Assembly (NCBI GenBank): GCA_016800925.1
Contig: JABCPU010000199.1
Coordinates: forward strand, 1-64,000
Source of the DNA: Suillus spraguei
Lineage: Eukaryota; Basidiomycota; Agaricomycetes; Boletales; Suillaceae
Direction: 5' to 3'
DNA length: 64,000 bases
The notes below the pieces were generated by a model that saw only the letters and a list, made by a program, of their open reading frames with translations, made no database searches and was not told the origin of the DNA. Below are positions 21,770-33,400 of the stretch, piece after piece. Each line of letters starts with the position of its first letter. Positions within the stretch are counted from its first letter, which is position 1. Made by a program: the position numbers and the translations under genes.

Positions 21770-22011
21770 CTGGGCTTACCACTAGTTTTACTGCTAGTTT
21801 TCCATGGACCAGAGGTCACCACTAGCATCTCGCTACCTCTGATGGCATTCTCGCACCACAGGTTGGGCATTATTGAACTATCCTAACTAGCATTCCCTTT
21901 AGGGTCAGACATTCTTGCCTCACAAGTGAAGCAGACTAGGCAGAGCACTAGACTTGCATACTAGCTTAGGCCATGGTTTATCTACAGCCCAGGCTAGATT
22001 GTATCTTTACA

Positions 22012-22256
22012 GTGGGAATATGTCCAGAGAAGAATGCAGGGAGATCCGGAGGAATGGAATCCGGATAGGAATGGGCCTTGGACCAGGACACATAGTGAAG
22101 GTACATCCAGAATGCCACTGGAGGGAAAGTCCGGAAATAGTGATGGGCATGACTGTGCTTGGAGTGGACCAGGTGTAGGCTAGGGTTGGCAGGCTAGCTA
22201 CGGAGGTTTGGAGATATGGAGATCAGGGCCAGAGATCATAGTGGAGATGGGGTCGA
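22012..22256 (-). repeat. R2 fragment, reverse
   Basis: Reverse fragment of R2 copy 2: the complement of GGACTTTCCCTCCAGTGGC, ATTCTGGATGTACCTTCACT and GTGTCCTGGTCCA matches 6096-6160. It lies directly after R4. Confidence 0.6.
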
Positions 22257-22261
22257 AATTC

Positions 22262-22345
22262 AGTATGTGACAGACACTTGCAAAAATGTATATCATGTAA
22301 AATTTCTATTTCCTTATACAGTTCACCAAGTGTTGAGTACCAAGA
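22262..22345. repeat. Single minisatellite unit (M1/M2 type)
   Basis: One unit with AAAAATGTATATCATGTAAA and CTTATACAGTTCACCAAGTG, between an R2 fragment and an R3 copy. This is the same order as at 8231-9335, so the block R2-unit-R3 was copied or the sites share a target. Confidence 0.7.
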
Positions 22346-22349
22346 CCAG

Positions 22350-23370
22350 TGTAACGAACATATTGGTGCTGGGCTTAAAACCCCATATGTTGACACTTGT
22401 CTCACGTCTACAGGAGTTACCACTTGTCCATGGCCGTCTTACCCTGTTTAGCAGTACCGGTGGCATCCCACGCTTACCACACACCGTACCGACTGCCACA
22501 CCTCATTCCATGAACCAATGTCCTTCCATGTCCTTTCTGCATCTGCATAGCTCCATTTGGTGCGTAGCCCGTTTCCTGTTCGTTATCACTGATTCCACAG
22601 CAAGCATTATTACATGTTGCCTCGTGCCGCAGTGCCTCGCACTATGTTTACTTATGGCGGTTACTACACTCCAGCGCTACTGATCTCGCCTAGAGTATTC
22701 CGAGTACATACGAATTAGGATATAAGCACTGCGTACCCCACATGATAGAGCACCTGATTTTACACCATTGCATGTACTATAGGTCAGGATTATTGTCTAG
22801 CTCTGGATCAACCCAGTAGTGGACATAGTCTTTAAAGTTCCCTTATTGCTCGTTAATACATCACGCTTGTTCTCCGTTACCGCCGGCATACCGCTGGACT
22901 TTTGATTGTTACTTTCGACTGAACTTCTCATGCTCCGCTACTTTACTGCTGAAAGTACCGCGGACTTCTTTACTGTTTCTTTGCACCGCTCACAACCTTA
23001 CCACTGAAAGTACCATGGACTTCTTTACTGTTTCTTTGCACTGCTCACAACCTTACCGCTACCGCTGAGACCACCGCTCGACATCACTCACTAGATGCAA
23101 CTGTTACTGACTTTGTCTCGATGACGGTAGCACTGCAACGCACAACGCTAGTTCCGGCGGTATCATCGCTGACCGTGGCAACTTACCGCTGACTTGGACG
23201 CTTGTTTCGCAAATAAGTTAGACTCGAACTTGACCATACTAAATAGGCATCCCCCTTTAGGGTCGAATGCTCTTGTTCTTACAAGTGAAGCAGACTAGAT
23301 GGAGCACAAGACTAACATACTAGTTTAGGCAGTGGTTTATCTACAGCCAAAGCTAGGTTGCATCTTTACA
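22350..23370 (+). repeat. R3 repeat, full copy
   Basis: TGTAACGAACATATTGG ... TGCATCTTTACA, 1021 bp. It is longer than 12593-13551 because of an extra CTTTACTGTTTCTTTGCA block near 23020. Otherwise close to that copy. Flanks are CCAG and CCGG. Confidence 0.75.
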
Positions 23371-23924
23371 CCGGTGCATACCAGCAAAAACCATGACCTT
23401 AGTGGTAAGCTATTTACTACCTACTATGCTATTGTGTGTTTAATGTTTGCTCTACGCCCAAAAGTATTCACACAGTCTTCTCCACACACCGTCATTGTTG
23501 TCAACAACAAGCTCGATACTTGGATGCCCTCTCTTATTTAGCCCACCTTTTTTTGTATGTCCTACACTTGACTTGACGCTGTTGTTTGATTGATGTTTGC
23601 TCTATGCCCAATAGGATTCACACAGTCTTCTCCCACACACCATCATCATCATCAACATACCCTATACTAAAACTTGACAGATGCTGCTATTCATTCTCCA
23701 CAAGTCTCTGTTACTTAATATGTTGAACTTCAGCCGGCCACTGCCATCATTAGCCATGGAGGTGTGTATTTCTTCTCATTATGTCTATGCTGAAGTCATT
23801 GATCCCAAGGACTAGGTAGCCATGTGCTCGTAGTCCTACTAGTACTCGATGACAGCGGCCATGTTCATTCTATGCAAATATTTGTTTGTATTTATTTCAA
23901 TGTCAAACTCATTGAGCCCAGGCA
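23371..23924. other. No gene; short direct repeat
   Basis: Two direct repeats near 23440-23500 and 23590-23650 share ATGTTTGCTCTA, CCCAA and CACACAGTCTTCTCC. No coding frame recognised. Confidence 0.45.
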
Positions 23925-25040
23925 CTACAGTGCATTCATCTCTCTATACCTCCTATCCACTCTGAAGTCTTCCTTACTAGCGCCAACCTTGTATTTTAAG
24001 TGGTGCTGCACTTGGCAAAGGCAGTTGTGAGCATGACCATGGAATGCAGGGACAACACCTTGAAGGTTCAGTTGTTTGACCTGATCGGCCAGCGAGCTGC
24101 GGAGGAGTATCTTTTCCAGTGTGCACTTAATGTCATAGCCATCAAGAATGTTCTTGCTGAACACATCCATCAATTTCTTTGAGCTAGCAATTGGGTATTT
24201 CATACTACTGAGTGTCAGCATCCCGTTGTAATAATTCTAATAACACTCACAGCTCACCACTCCGCACCATGTCATATATCATAAGCAGGAAGCCATGACA
24301 GCACACAGTGATAAAATTCCAGATTTCTTGAAGAGAGCGAACATCTTTTTGCAGGATTCCAGAGCTGCATTATGCCATCTGTCAATACATATACTTGCTG
24401 GTTCCAAAGAATCGGCCAAATCTGGCTCCTCAATCCAAGGATCATCTGGATCCCAAGTTTGGGTAGATGATGCACCAGTGTGAGAGTTTTGGCGGGCATT
24501 GCCAACCTCATCAGCAAACTGATTGAAGTATGACTTGCTAAGCCAAATGGGGGAGGTGCCAGAGTGAGGGTCTGGATGCTCAACTCCACTGCGAACTGCA
24601 GGGTCCACACGTTTGGCAAAATTATTGCCGTCGCAAGCACAAATGAGCAATGGGTGCTCTTGTTCAAGTATGTACTGGCATGCAGGGCAGAAATTGAGCA
24701 TCCACCAGTCTGGAGTATCTCTCCCCAAATTCTTGTCTAGACAATGAGTAATGCATCATTGTATCTCAAGGTAGACATCATAAGCAGCACATATTGATCA
24801 GCCAAGTACTGCTGGTAGCATACCTCAAACACAGTCAAGTGTGGAAATGATGCAGTGAGTGATGGCACTTACATTATGCATGTGACATAATTTCTTTGCT
24901 TCCGCATGAATACTAAGGCAAGGACAAACGCGGTGGGTTTGTCGATAGACAGCAAGGGTCCAAACAGTAATAGCCACACTTGGCTTCACAGGTGAGGATC
25001 CAATCCATCTGTCATGTAGTAGTGTTACATTGGTGAACAC
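23925..25040 (-). pseudogene. KDZ (Kyakuja-Dileera-Zisupton) transposase fragment
   Basis: Reads, with stops and frame breaks, through a run of motifs I recognise from KDZ transposases: LAVYRQTHRVCPCLSIHAE and LCHMHNV (25040-24825), AYDVYLEI, RDTPDWWMLNFCPACQYILE, ACDGNNFAKRVDPAVRSG, ICIDRWHNAALESCKKMFAL (24728-24272), then MKYPIASSKKLMDVFSKNIL, GYDIKCTLEKIL and VPAFHGHAHNCLCQ (24221-23925). In intact elements this covers the CxC-type zinc-binding region and the start of the catalytic core. The C-terminal part normally following GHAHN..CQ is missing, as is the N-terminus. It is non-functional. Confidence 0.8.
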
Positions 25041-25770
25041 GGTGAAACAAAGAAACTAGTGCTGGCCTAAGTATTAGCGCAGCATTAATCCTACTAAAGG
25101 CATGAGTGAGATGTTCGACCCAAGAGGACTGAAAATAGAAGCAATTCCTTCTAAGTTAGTGCGAAGGAAACAATGAAGTACTAAAATGGCAATGAGAATT
25201 CTGATTTCCGAGGTTAGCGGCAGTACTAGTGCAGTGTCAGCGGTACACGCGCGGTACTAGTGCGGTGTCAGCGGTACATGCACGGTAACGATAGCTGCAA
25301 GGGTTAGCTAGCGAGGGCAGGAACAAAGTTACTTGGGCGAGACGCAAATGTTATAACTACCGGCGGTGCGGTAGCGGTAGTGGCAACTTCCATATGAGCG
25401 GGAATGCAGATGAGAGAGAAAGCGACCCAGTGAGATCACTGGAAAGTCATGCAGTACTTCAAGCAGTAAAGTTACCGGCGGTTGAATCAATGAGCGAAGT
25501 TTGAATGGAGAAGAGTTCAAATGCAAATAGATTGCGACTAGCGAGCATTTCAGATACTAAGTCCTAGAGAAGGGATGTAACGGGAAGTGAAAGTAATGGT
25601 ATGTATGTTCAGTCCTTTTTAACATATGCAAGCGCGTACGAGATAGCTATGCGAGTCTGGTAGCGAGATAGAAAATAAACAGGGTACTTAATTATGAGGC
25701 GCACAGCGTGCAGCGGCCCCTTGAGACATAAGGTAAATCCTGCTGTAGGTTTAGTAACAGCGGAAGCGAG
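25041..25770. repeat. Unclassified repeat (R5), left part
   Basis: Contains short direct repeats (GTACTAGTGCRGTGTCAGCGGTACA twice near 25235 and 25258) and TACCGGCGGT words like those in R3/R4, so it is probably a diverged member of that group in reverse. It is interrupted at 25771 by a solo-like LTR1 with matching GCGAG on both sides. It probably continues at 26246. Confidence 0.4.
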
Positions 25771-26245
25771 TGTTATGACTGGGATGGCATCACCAGCCAC
25801 AGTGAAAAGACACAGTCGGTCTGCTGGGAAGTTCTTACAATGTCCAAAAGAGGACAAGGTGAAAGTACAAGGAACGCATTCCGAGTACGATCAAGGGTTC
25901 AGCCTCAAAGACAAGTCTACGAGGTTCTGCGAGAATAGAGACCAAGGCTAAGGAGTGCTTAGACTTAGAGACAATTCAAGACGACTTAGGTTGGAGACTT
26001 AAGCGAAGGAGATTCCAGGTAAAACCCAGTAAGATTAAAGTAAAGAATCTACTACAAGTACAGTGTGCTTAAATAGACCAATATGTGCGCACGGACCAAG
26101 AGAGGCGTGGGAAAGTAAGTGCGTATCCAAATAAGGAAGGCAACTATAGTACAGATGCGTTGAGCATATGAATCATAGTCATGTGACATGATATACAAGT
26201 AAGGAAACAAAGACAAAATGAATAGGGGCATGTACGACTGTAACA
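25771..26245 (-). repeat. LTR1, left copy of element B
   Basis: 475 bp, TGTTATGACTGGG ... GACTGTAACA. GCGAG lies on both sides (25766-25770, 26246-26250). The internal neighbour is GCGAGATAACTACGCAC rather than the TTACCCCC (polypurine complement) found in C and D. Confidence 0.85.
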
Positions 26246-26350
26246 GCGAGATAACTACGCACTAAAGTCTAGCCCACTGGTCCAGGCTGAGTCAAGCTCA
26301 ACGTCTGCAAGCCAATTTTCTGCGTCAGCTGTACTTGGTACACCGTTTCT
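26246..26350. other. Junction sequence next to left LTR of B
   Basis: Begins GCGAGATAACTACGCAC. The same 17 bp, with one change, follows the right LTR of B at 32959-32975. No polypurine tract. It lies between the LTR and the end of ORF3 type II. Confidence 0.5.
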
Positions 26351-27310
26351 TTATTCAGTGGCAGCGACTTGGTTGAAGGCTTCTTCTAACTTCTTCAATG
26401 CAGCATAGTAACCATTATCTCCAGGTCGTTTCTTCAGCAATGTTCGTCCGTCAAGAGTCCAACAGACATCTGTAAGATGTCCTGGTGCGAAGATTCCACA
26501 TACATGACAGAAATCTTCAGAGCAGTGGCGCAGCTTATGGCCATGTTGATAGCATCCATGACAGAAAATGTCGGCATAATGCTGGCAAGTGCATCCTAAT
26601 GCTTCTTCTTTACCAATGTCTATGGTGTATTGGTCATCAGTACGATCAGGGAATGGGGAACGGAGGGGTCGAAGAACTTTGAGGGGAGTGACTCCTAGAG
26701 TCATGATGGTGCTGATGGCGTCACGTCTTCTCCGTGCAAATCTTCAAGCTGATGATCTTGGGAAGATATCGGAATAATGCGGTGGCATGGGGTTTGGTTC
26801 TGGAAACGGTGATGATTCTCGGGGGGCAAGTTCTGTTGTCACAGGTGACAGTGGTGGTACGAAGGGTGTAGGGGATGGTACAGTTTCTTGTTCAGAGGTG
26901 TCGCGAGTTAAATTGATGACTACCGGGTCGTCCTGAGTAAGGTCAATGACTTCATGGTGTACGGCGTGCTGTTTGTCGATGGCTAGGATAGTGTCTGTAA
27001 ATTTCCTGGTAGCAAGAAGCCGGATAATGGTTTTTTTGATAGTTCCTTGCACATAGCGCGTGGCGAGAGTTCGATTAGTGATGGCGGCGGGCTTTAGGAG
27101 TCATTCAGCAGTCCTCATGATGAGGATCAATTCTTTTAGCACGATGTCATTGGTGTGAAGGATGTGGGAGTCGAGGCGTTCGGTGTATGATGGATCAAGG
27201 ATTACAGCCTCCCACATAGACTGGATTTGTTCTGAGGTTTCAGGGAGTGCGAATGGTAATGAATCAACTAGACTTGAGATGTTTGATGATGAGGTAGATG
27301 ATTGAGACAT
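26351..27310 (-). pseudogene. ORF3 type II: double C2HC knuckle protein downstream of pol
   Basis: A single frame of 319 codons with two TGA stops (near 27101 and 26744) between the chromodomain and the LTR of element B. It starts MSQSSTSSSNISSLVDSLPF, overlapping the end of pol by about 40 nt. The middle is helical with an acidic, Pro-rich linker. The C-terminus has C250-x2-C253-x4-H258-x4-C263, then C268-x2-C271-x6-H278-x4-C283, then 16 residues and GYYAALKKLEEAF. Spacing is identical to ORF3 of element C although the rest hardly aligns. Knuckles of this kind bind nucleic acid in Gag proteins; the role here is unknown. Confidence 0.7.
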
Positions 27311-30300
27311 GTTTTAGATGATTGCAGTGATCGATTGGTTGTTGAGATACTCAGTGAATTTCGCTTCTTGTAAGCATTCGGGATTCGAGCGGAGTTCTTC
27401 AAATTTCCTTCCGGAAGCCATTCGTTATCTCCTGATGAGTATCCTTTCCATGTCACAAGGTATCTTCGGCGACTGCCGGTGCCTTTGTGAGAAAGAATTG
27501 CCTCGACTTCGTATTCTTCTTCTTCTTCGATGATGTCGGGTGGGGGTTCTAAGAAGTTCGGGCCATGTACATCATTTTCACTATATGATGATAAGACCGA
27601 AGCATGGAACGTGGGGTGGATCTTCCATTGCTGAGGGAGTTTGAGTGTAAACGTGATTGGTGACAGAACTGCAATGATAGGGAATGGTCCATATCGTTTC
27701 GGTGTGAGCTTCCGTGATGGGAGTTTTAGTCTAAGATTAGCTGCTGACAGCCAGACCTTATCTCCGATCTTCCATAGAGTATACTTCTCTCCTCGGGACC
27801 GTTCGGCCATTGTTTGCATCGCAATGTTATGGCAGGCGATTGCTTCTTCTCTTATCTTTTGCAGAGATCGTACTCGATCTTCTGCTGTGGGGACAGATGA
27901 AATATCCCATCATTAGGAAAAAGGGTGATGCATTCCTTGCATCGTGTTTTTGGTGGTTGTGAACAAATTCAGCGATTGGTAGGTGTTCTATCCAATCTTC
28001 AGGGTTATTGCGACAATAGATGCGCAGGTATGTTTCTAGCTCTTGATTGAGTCGCTCTGTTTGACCATCAGTCTGAGGGTGATAAGCCGTGGATGGAGCG
28101 ATGACATAGTCGAGAAGTTGGGCAAGTTCCTTAGAGAAGCGAGATAGGAATTGCATGCCTCGATCCGAAATGACTTTGTCATGGAGTCCAAATCATCGGT
28201 AGATGTGTTTCAGGAATAGCTTTGCAACGCCTTTGGAAGTAATGGTTTTCAAACAAGGGATAATAATTACCCCCTTCATAAGGCCATGGTCTACCACGAT
28301 CATGATACTGTCAAAGCCTCCAGAGACAGGGAGGTCGGTGATAAAATCGACAGAGACCTGAGAAAAGGGTCAAGTCGCAGATGAGGAAATTGGGGTGAGC
28401 GGAGGTCGAGTAGGATGTGTATCCGCTTTCATTTGCTGACAAAGGGCGCAACCCTCTACATATTTCCGAATATAGGAGCCCATAGCGGGCCACCAGGCTT
28501 CTCGTTTGATGAGTTCTTCAGTTTTGAGTCTACTGGGATGTCCCACGGTAGGATGATCATGATATCTTGTTAGGGTATCGAGACGATGTGCGGTGGGATG
28601 TAGGCACAATTCTTAAAATAGAGGACGTTCTCCTCAATCTTCCAGTCAGAGAGTGCTGACTTCATAGGGGGGAGACATATGCCATCAAGGGCGTCAGATG
28701 CGGTTTTGAAGACAGGGTCATCGAGGGGGTCAGAGGATGATAAAACATCCTTCAAGTCGGTGTCAATGAGACGAACAAATAGAGCGTCAGGGAGGAGGGT
28801 CTGGTCCACGTTATCGTCTTTGCCAGAGTCATAGTCGGGCCGGTGAGATAGTGCATCAGGTACTGCCAATTTGGTATCTGCAACGTGATGCAGTTCAATG
28901 TCGTAAATAGACAAAATCAATTGCCAACATGCTTGGCGACGGGTAAGTGTCTGTGCACTTCTAAAGTATAGAAGATTCTTGTGATCGGTGAATACCAGGA
29001 TGGGGTGTGGGTTTCCTTCAAGATAATGGCGCCATTCATTCAATGCCCGGATTACGGCAAGGAGTTCCCGGTCAAAGATCTGGTAATTGCGTTCTGCGGG
29101 GTTCAAAGACTGTGAGAGATATGCACATGGGTGATAAACACCATTCTCATCAGTCTGCAAGAGAACTCCGCCAGTTGCTACAAGCGAAGCGTCGGTAGCA
29201 ATAGCAAATTGTCGGGAAGGATCAGGGATACGAAGTACCGGCTGGGATGTGAAGCGTTGTTTCAATTCTTCGAAAGTATCCATACATTCAGTTCACCAGT
29301 CAAAGGTCTTATCTTTCTTCGTTAATTCAATAAGAGGTCGGGTGATGTCAGAGTAGTGGGAAATGAACGTGTGGTAGAAGTTGCAAAAGCGAGAAATGAC
29401 TGTACTTCTTTTACAGATTTCGGTATTGGCCATTCGGCAATTCCTTTGGTCTTGGCGGTGTCCATAGCAACTTGTCTGGGGCAATTATCATTCCGAGGTA
29501 TTCCACTTCTTCTGCATCAAATGTGCATTTCTCCGGTTTCAGGAACAGATGTTCCTTTTGTATTTTCATCAAAACCCGTCTGGTTCTTTCACGGTGTTCT
29601 GCCATAGTCGTAGAGAAAATCAAAATATTGTCCATGTAGATAACCATCCATCCTTCGTTGATTTCCTGTTGGAAGGTGCGATTCATGTATGCTTGGAAAG
29701 TTGCTGGGGAATTACAGAGGCCAAAGAACATGACGTTCGGTTCAAAGAGACCGAATTCCATAGTAAAAGCAGCTTTCCAGCAATCATTGGGATGGATGCG
29801 AATATTGTTATAACCGGACCGAATATCCATTTTTGTAAAGAACTGTGCACGTTGTGAAGGCATGATAATCTTGACAGGGGCACAATTCTCCACTCTTCTT
29901 TCCCACAAAGAAGAAGCCACTAGATTGGGGTGACTTTGATTCTGAGATGAAACCTTTTGCAACATTTTCATCAATAAACATTTTGACAGCAGCGCGTTCT
30001 TTTTCCGATAGTGGGTAAACCTTAGATGTGCGAGGGATGAAACCGGGTTTAGTATCGATCCGATGATCAATACCAGGGCGTTCAAGGGGAAGTTTGTTCA
30101 GTCCATCTTTAGCAAAGACGTCTGCAAAGTCGTGCAAATATTCCAGGACCAATTCTTCGAAGGGTTTTTTTCTTTTCCTTCTCGTCTGTTGCGAATTCCT
30201 GAGCTTTATTACTGTATTTTGGGGGTGGAAGGGAGATTGTGGAGTAGTTAGGGAGTGTTCAAGTCGGGAAGTTCCATCACGTGTGAGGGGTGTATCCATG

Positions 30301-31455
30301 GATACTTCTTCGATGATTCTCATACTAACTCCGTCGGTGTCATATTCCACTAGGAATTCACCTTCGCCAAGTTCATAAGAGGAAATTTCACATACTTCTG
30401 GCGCATGCCAGACATCTTGCATTGTGTTGAATTGGTCATCATCCTCTGTTGGGATCAACGAGGGCACGGGTTCTTTGGTAATGTCTTCAGACATTAGTTC
30501 TTCTTCATCGGGGATATCTTCAATTGAAGCTGAGGGAGTATTTTGAAGAGTTTTCGGAGGAACGTAAAACTTGGATAGTTTGGTACGTTTGTATCTTGTC
30601 TGGGGATCTCTTCTTCTGCTTTTCTTTTCCCATACTTCTGTTCTTCTATTGGCCATTGCTCAATAGGTTCTTGTCCGGCTCGATGCTCGGGTTCAGAGTT
30701 GTTCTTGCGCTTCTCTGTGCGAGGGATCGGTGACACTGCTCGCGGCAGTTGTACATGGGGTATGGGATTTGTAGTACGTGGCATTCGTACTTCAGGTGCT
30801 GGTGATGTTGCGTGCGGCATACATACTGGTTCAGGTTCCGGATCGTTCGGAGCATAAGGTGGTGTAAAGGTCGCAACCTTTGATGGAAGCTTAGAGTTCT
30901 TCCATTTCTTCTGTGAAGAGGCCTTCTTCACATGTTCTGGAAATTTGATTGGAAGCCCATTCTTCGTTCTATCTTTATCCAAGTCAATTTCAATTTCATC
31001 AGATTTTGGGGTGCGGGAGAGGACGAGGGTTTTGGCGGTCCAGTCAATGACTGGATTCATTGCACGAAGCCAAGGGATCCCTAGAAGGATTTGATCTCTT
31101 CTTCCCAGTTTGGTGATATTGAATTTCCCATACATGGTCCGTTCATCAATTTTGACCACTAACATGCAATAGTGTGTGATCAGTCTCCTTTAATATAGGT
31201 CCCGTCAGCAGTCGTGACTTCGAAGGGCTCATCGAGTTTTCTTCTAGTGATTTTATGGAGTTTCACAAACTCCTAGGAAATGAATGTTCCCGCCGCTCCT
31301 GAATCGATGACAGCAGTGGTGTCGACGGATTTTAAACGAGTAGGCGAGTGAAGGGTGATAGGGACACGAAGTTCTTTTCTTTCACCTACAGCGCGTACAA
31401 GTCTTAGTAGTACATTGGGAGAAACATACATCGAGTCTTTGTTTCTCCAAGTCAA
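27268..31455 (-). pseudogene. Element B pol: protease, RT, RNase H, integrase, chromodomain
   Basis: Domain order on the minus strand: protease with IDSGAAGTFIS (about 31300), linker with repeated TSPAPEVRMPR-like segments, RT (30000-29400), RNase H (FAIATDASLVATGG, FTDHKNLLYF; 29200-28950), integrase zinc finger (HDHPTVGHP ... CALCQQ), integrase core remnants, and chromodomain (YEVEAILSHKG, YLVTWKGYSSGDNEWLPEG; 27600-27420). The RT catalytic box is YMDN (29627-29638) where YMDD is expected. Several frameshifts and stops occur, for example TAG at 31273 in place of a Lys codon. Not functional. Confidence 0.85.
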
Positions 31456-32287
31456 AAATCCGTGACAATCTGTCTTACAGTTTCTTCATCGTCTTCTCCT
31501 TCTTTGACTTCGGTTTGTCGGAGCAGGGTTTTCTTCTTTCTGTCAGGACAATTATGAATGCGGTGTCCTGTCTTCTTGCATCCGAAGCATTGTCCTTTCT
31601 TCATGCATTCGGATCTCTCCGTGTCGGAGATTCGATCTACGACCATTGCGTTGGAATCACGTTCGGAATATACCGTGCATTTCCATAGTTCTTCTTCTTT
31701 TGTTGTGGAGCATGACGTGCCCTCATGGCTTGAAGGCGATGATAGGAGTTGTCAATGGAAATGCATTGCAGCACAACATCTCGAAATACTTCTGAGACAT
31801 CTCCTAGTGCGAAAAGCTTTGTAAGGATTCCCCAATTCAGGCCATCCTGGAAGAATTGGATCTTCATTGCGTTATCGGTGATATGAGCCTTGGCTGCAAG
31901 TGCCTCAAAGTCAGCGATGTAAGTGTGAAGATCTCCGCTTCCTTGTTTGAGGTCTCTGAGTTTCATAAGTGCGGTTCCCTTGGTGTCTACCGGGTCAAAG
32001 GCCTCTTTGAAGCTTTTCATAAAATCCACCATTGTCCCATAACCAACTTTTTGTCCAGAGGTGTCGGTTGATTGAGCATGGTCAAGGAATTGCTCTTTCC
32101 AGGATTTGGCATTCCTTTCGGTCATAAAGGATGTTATGAAAATGATCTTCTGCTTGTCGGTAGTGTAAAGCTTTTCGTTGATGTCGAAGTGAAGATTGCA
32201 TGACTGGATAAATTCGCGAGAATTGTCGTGATCTCCATCAAAACCGGTTGGCTGACCGATCTTGTATTCAAATTCTTTGGTCGCCAT
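31452..32287 (-). pseudogene. Element B gag, one frameshift
   Basis: Starts MATKEFEYKIGQPTGFDGDH at 32287. The capsid-like region (RELVIF-type core FITSFMTERNAKSWKEQF, FEALAAKAHI, DGLNWGILTKLFALGDV) is open to 31637. The frame shifts near 31650, and the CCHC knuckle (CFGCKKTGHRIHNC) follows in the next frame. It ends GAT TTT TGA, with pol in the -1 frame. Confidence 0.9.
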
Positions 32288-32472
32288 ATTGGTGATTCGT
32301 CTGGTGAGTTATACTTTCTCGGTGCCTACACGTGCTGTCTTGCTGTCCGTTAGGGCTTGTCTTCTGTCAGAGGGCTTCTCTTGACAATCGGTTTAGCGTA
32401 CGCGTACGCTAATCTGCTTATCTAAGCAATCAGGGTTTGGGGTCGAAGACTGGATAGTCGATGATCAAATGG

Positions 32473-32483
32473 ACTTTAATCTT
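32473..32483 (-). promoter_or_regulatory. Primer-binding site of B (self-complement type)
   Basis: ACTTTAATCTT on the + strand, one base from the LTR. Its complement AAGATTAAAGT is in the LTR at 32744-32754, about 30-35 bp downstream of the LTR's TATA-like AT-rich box. See the self-priming finding. Confidence 0.65.
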
Positions 32484-32484
32484 T

Positions 32485-32958
32485 TGTTACGACTGGGATG
32501 GCATCACCAGCGACAGTGAAAAGACACAATCGGTCTGCTGGGAAGTTCTACAATGTCCAAAAGAGGACAAGGTGAAAGTACAAGGAACGCGTTCCGAGTA
32601 CGATCAAGGGTTCGGCCTCAAAGACAAGTCTAAGAGGTTCTGCGAGAATAGAGACCAAGGCTAAGGAGTGCTTAGACTTAGAGACAATTCAAGACGACTT
32701 AGGTTGGAGACCTAAGCGAAGGAGATTCCAGGTAAAACCCAGTAAGATTAAAGTAAAGAATCTACTACAAGTACAGTGTGCTTAAATAGACCAATATGTG
32801 CGCATGGACCAAGAGAGGCGTGGGAAAGTAAGTGCGTATCCAAATAAGGAAGGCAACTATAGTACAGATGCGTTGAGCATATGAATCATAGTCATGTGAC
32901 ATGATATACAAGTAAGGAAACAAAGAGAAAATGAATAGGGGCATGTACGACTGTAACA
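32485..32958 (-). repeat. LTR1, 5' LTR of element B
   Basis: 474 bp, TGTTACGACTGGG ... GACTGTAACA. Followed by GCGAGGTAACTACGCAC and then directly by the 3' LTR of element D. Confidence 0.9.
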
Positions 32959-32975
32959 GCGAGGTAACTACGCAC

Positions 32976-33386
32976 TGTTATGAACTGGGATGGCGTCACC
33001 AGCGACAGTGAAAAGACACAGGCGGCCTGTTGGGAAGTTCTACAATGTCCAGAAGAGGACAAGGTGAAAGTACAAGGAATGCGTTCCGAGTACTATCAAG
33101 GTTCAGCCTCAGAGACTAAGGCCAAGGAGTGCTTAGACTTAGAGATGATTCAAGACGACTTAGGTTGGAGACCTAAGCAAAGGATGTTCCAGGTAAAACC
33201 CAGTAAGATTAAAGTAAAGTATACAAGCGTAATACAATGTGCTTAAATAGGTCAATATGTGCGTATCCAAAGAAGGAAGGCAACTATAGTACAGATGCGT
33301 TGAGCATATGAATCAGAGTCACGTTATGTAATCTACAAGTAAAGGAGACAAAGAGAGAATGAATAGGGGCACGTACGACTGTAACA
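32976..33386 (-). repeat. LTR1, 3' LTR of element D
   Basis: 411 bp with deletions, TGTTATGAACTGGG ... GACTGTAACA. It is followed internally by TTACCCCCTTTTT, the complement of a polypurine tract. Confidence 0.9.
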
Positions 33387-33400
33387 TTACCCCCTTTTTA
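33387..33400 (-). promoter_or_regulatory. Polypurine tract of D
   Basis: On the minus strand AAAAAGGGGGTAA directly precedes the 3' LTR, as expected for second-strand priming. The same GGGGGTAA word is found in A and C. Confidence 0.75.

Larger units (their letters stand above)
19725..22011 (+). repeat. R4 repeat, split by an R3 insertion
   Basis: R4 in forward orientation, 19725-20344 and 21770-22011. It has the TACCGC-rich block (20180-20344) on the left and the shared 3' end (CACCACAGGTTGGGCATTATTG ... CAGGCTAGATTGTATCTTTACA) on the right. The middle is occupied by a reverse R3 copy. Confidence 0.65.
25771..32958 (-). mobile_element. Chromodomain Ty3/gypsy element B (degenerate, possibly chimeric)
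   Basis: Minus-strand order: LTR1 (32485-32958), PBS, gag, protease, RT, RNase H, integrase, chromodomain, ORF3 type II, LTR1 (25771-26245). GCGAG precedes the left LTR (25766-25770) and follows the right LTR (32959-32963), as for a target duplication. However GCGAG also follows the left LTR, and no polypurine tract adjoins it, unlike A, C and D. The left LTR may therefore be a solo insertion in R5 and the element a recombinant. Confidence 0.6.

Noticed and set aside
25771..26245. Simple reading of this LTR as the regular 3' LTR of element B
   Set aside because: Not accepted without reservation because GCGAG flanks it on both sides and no polypurine tract is present.
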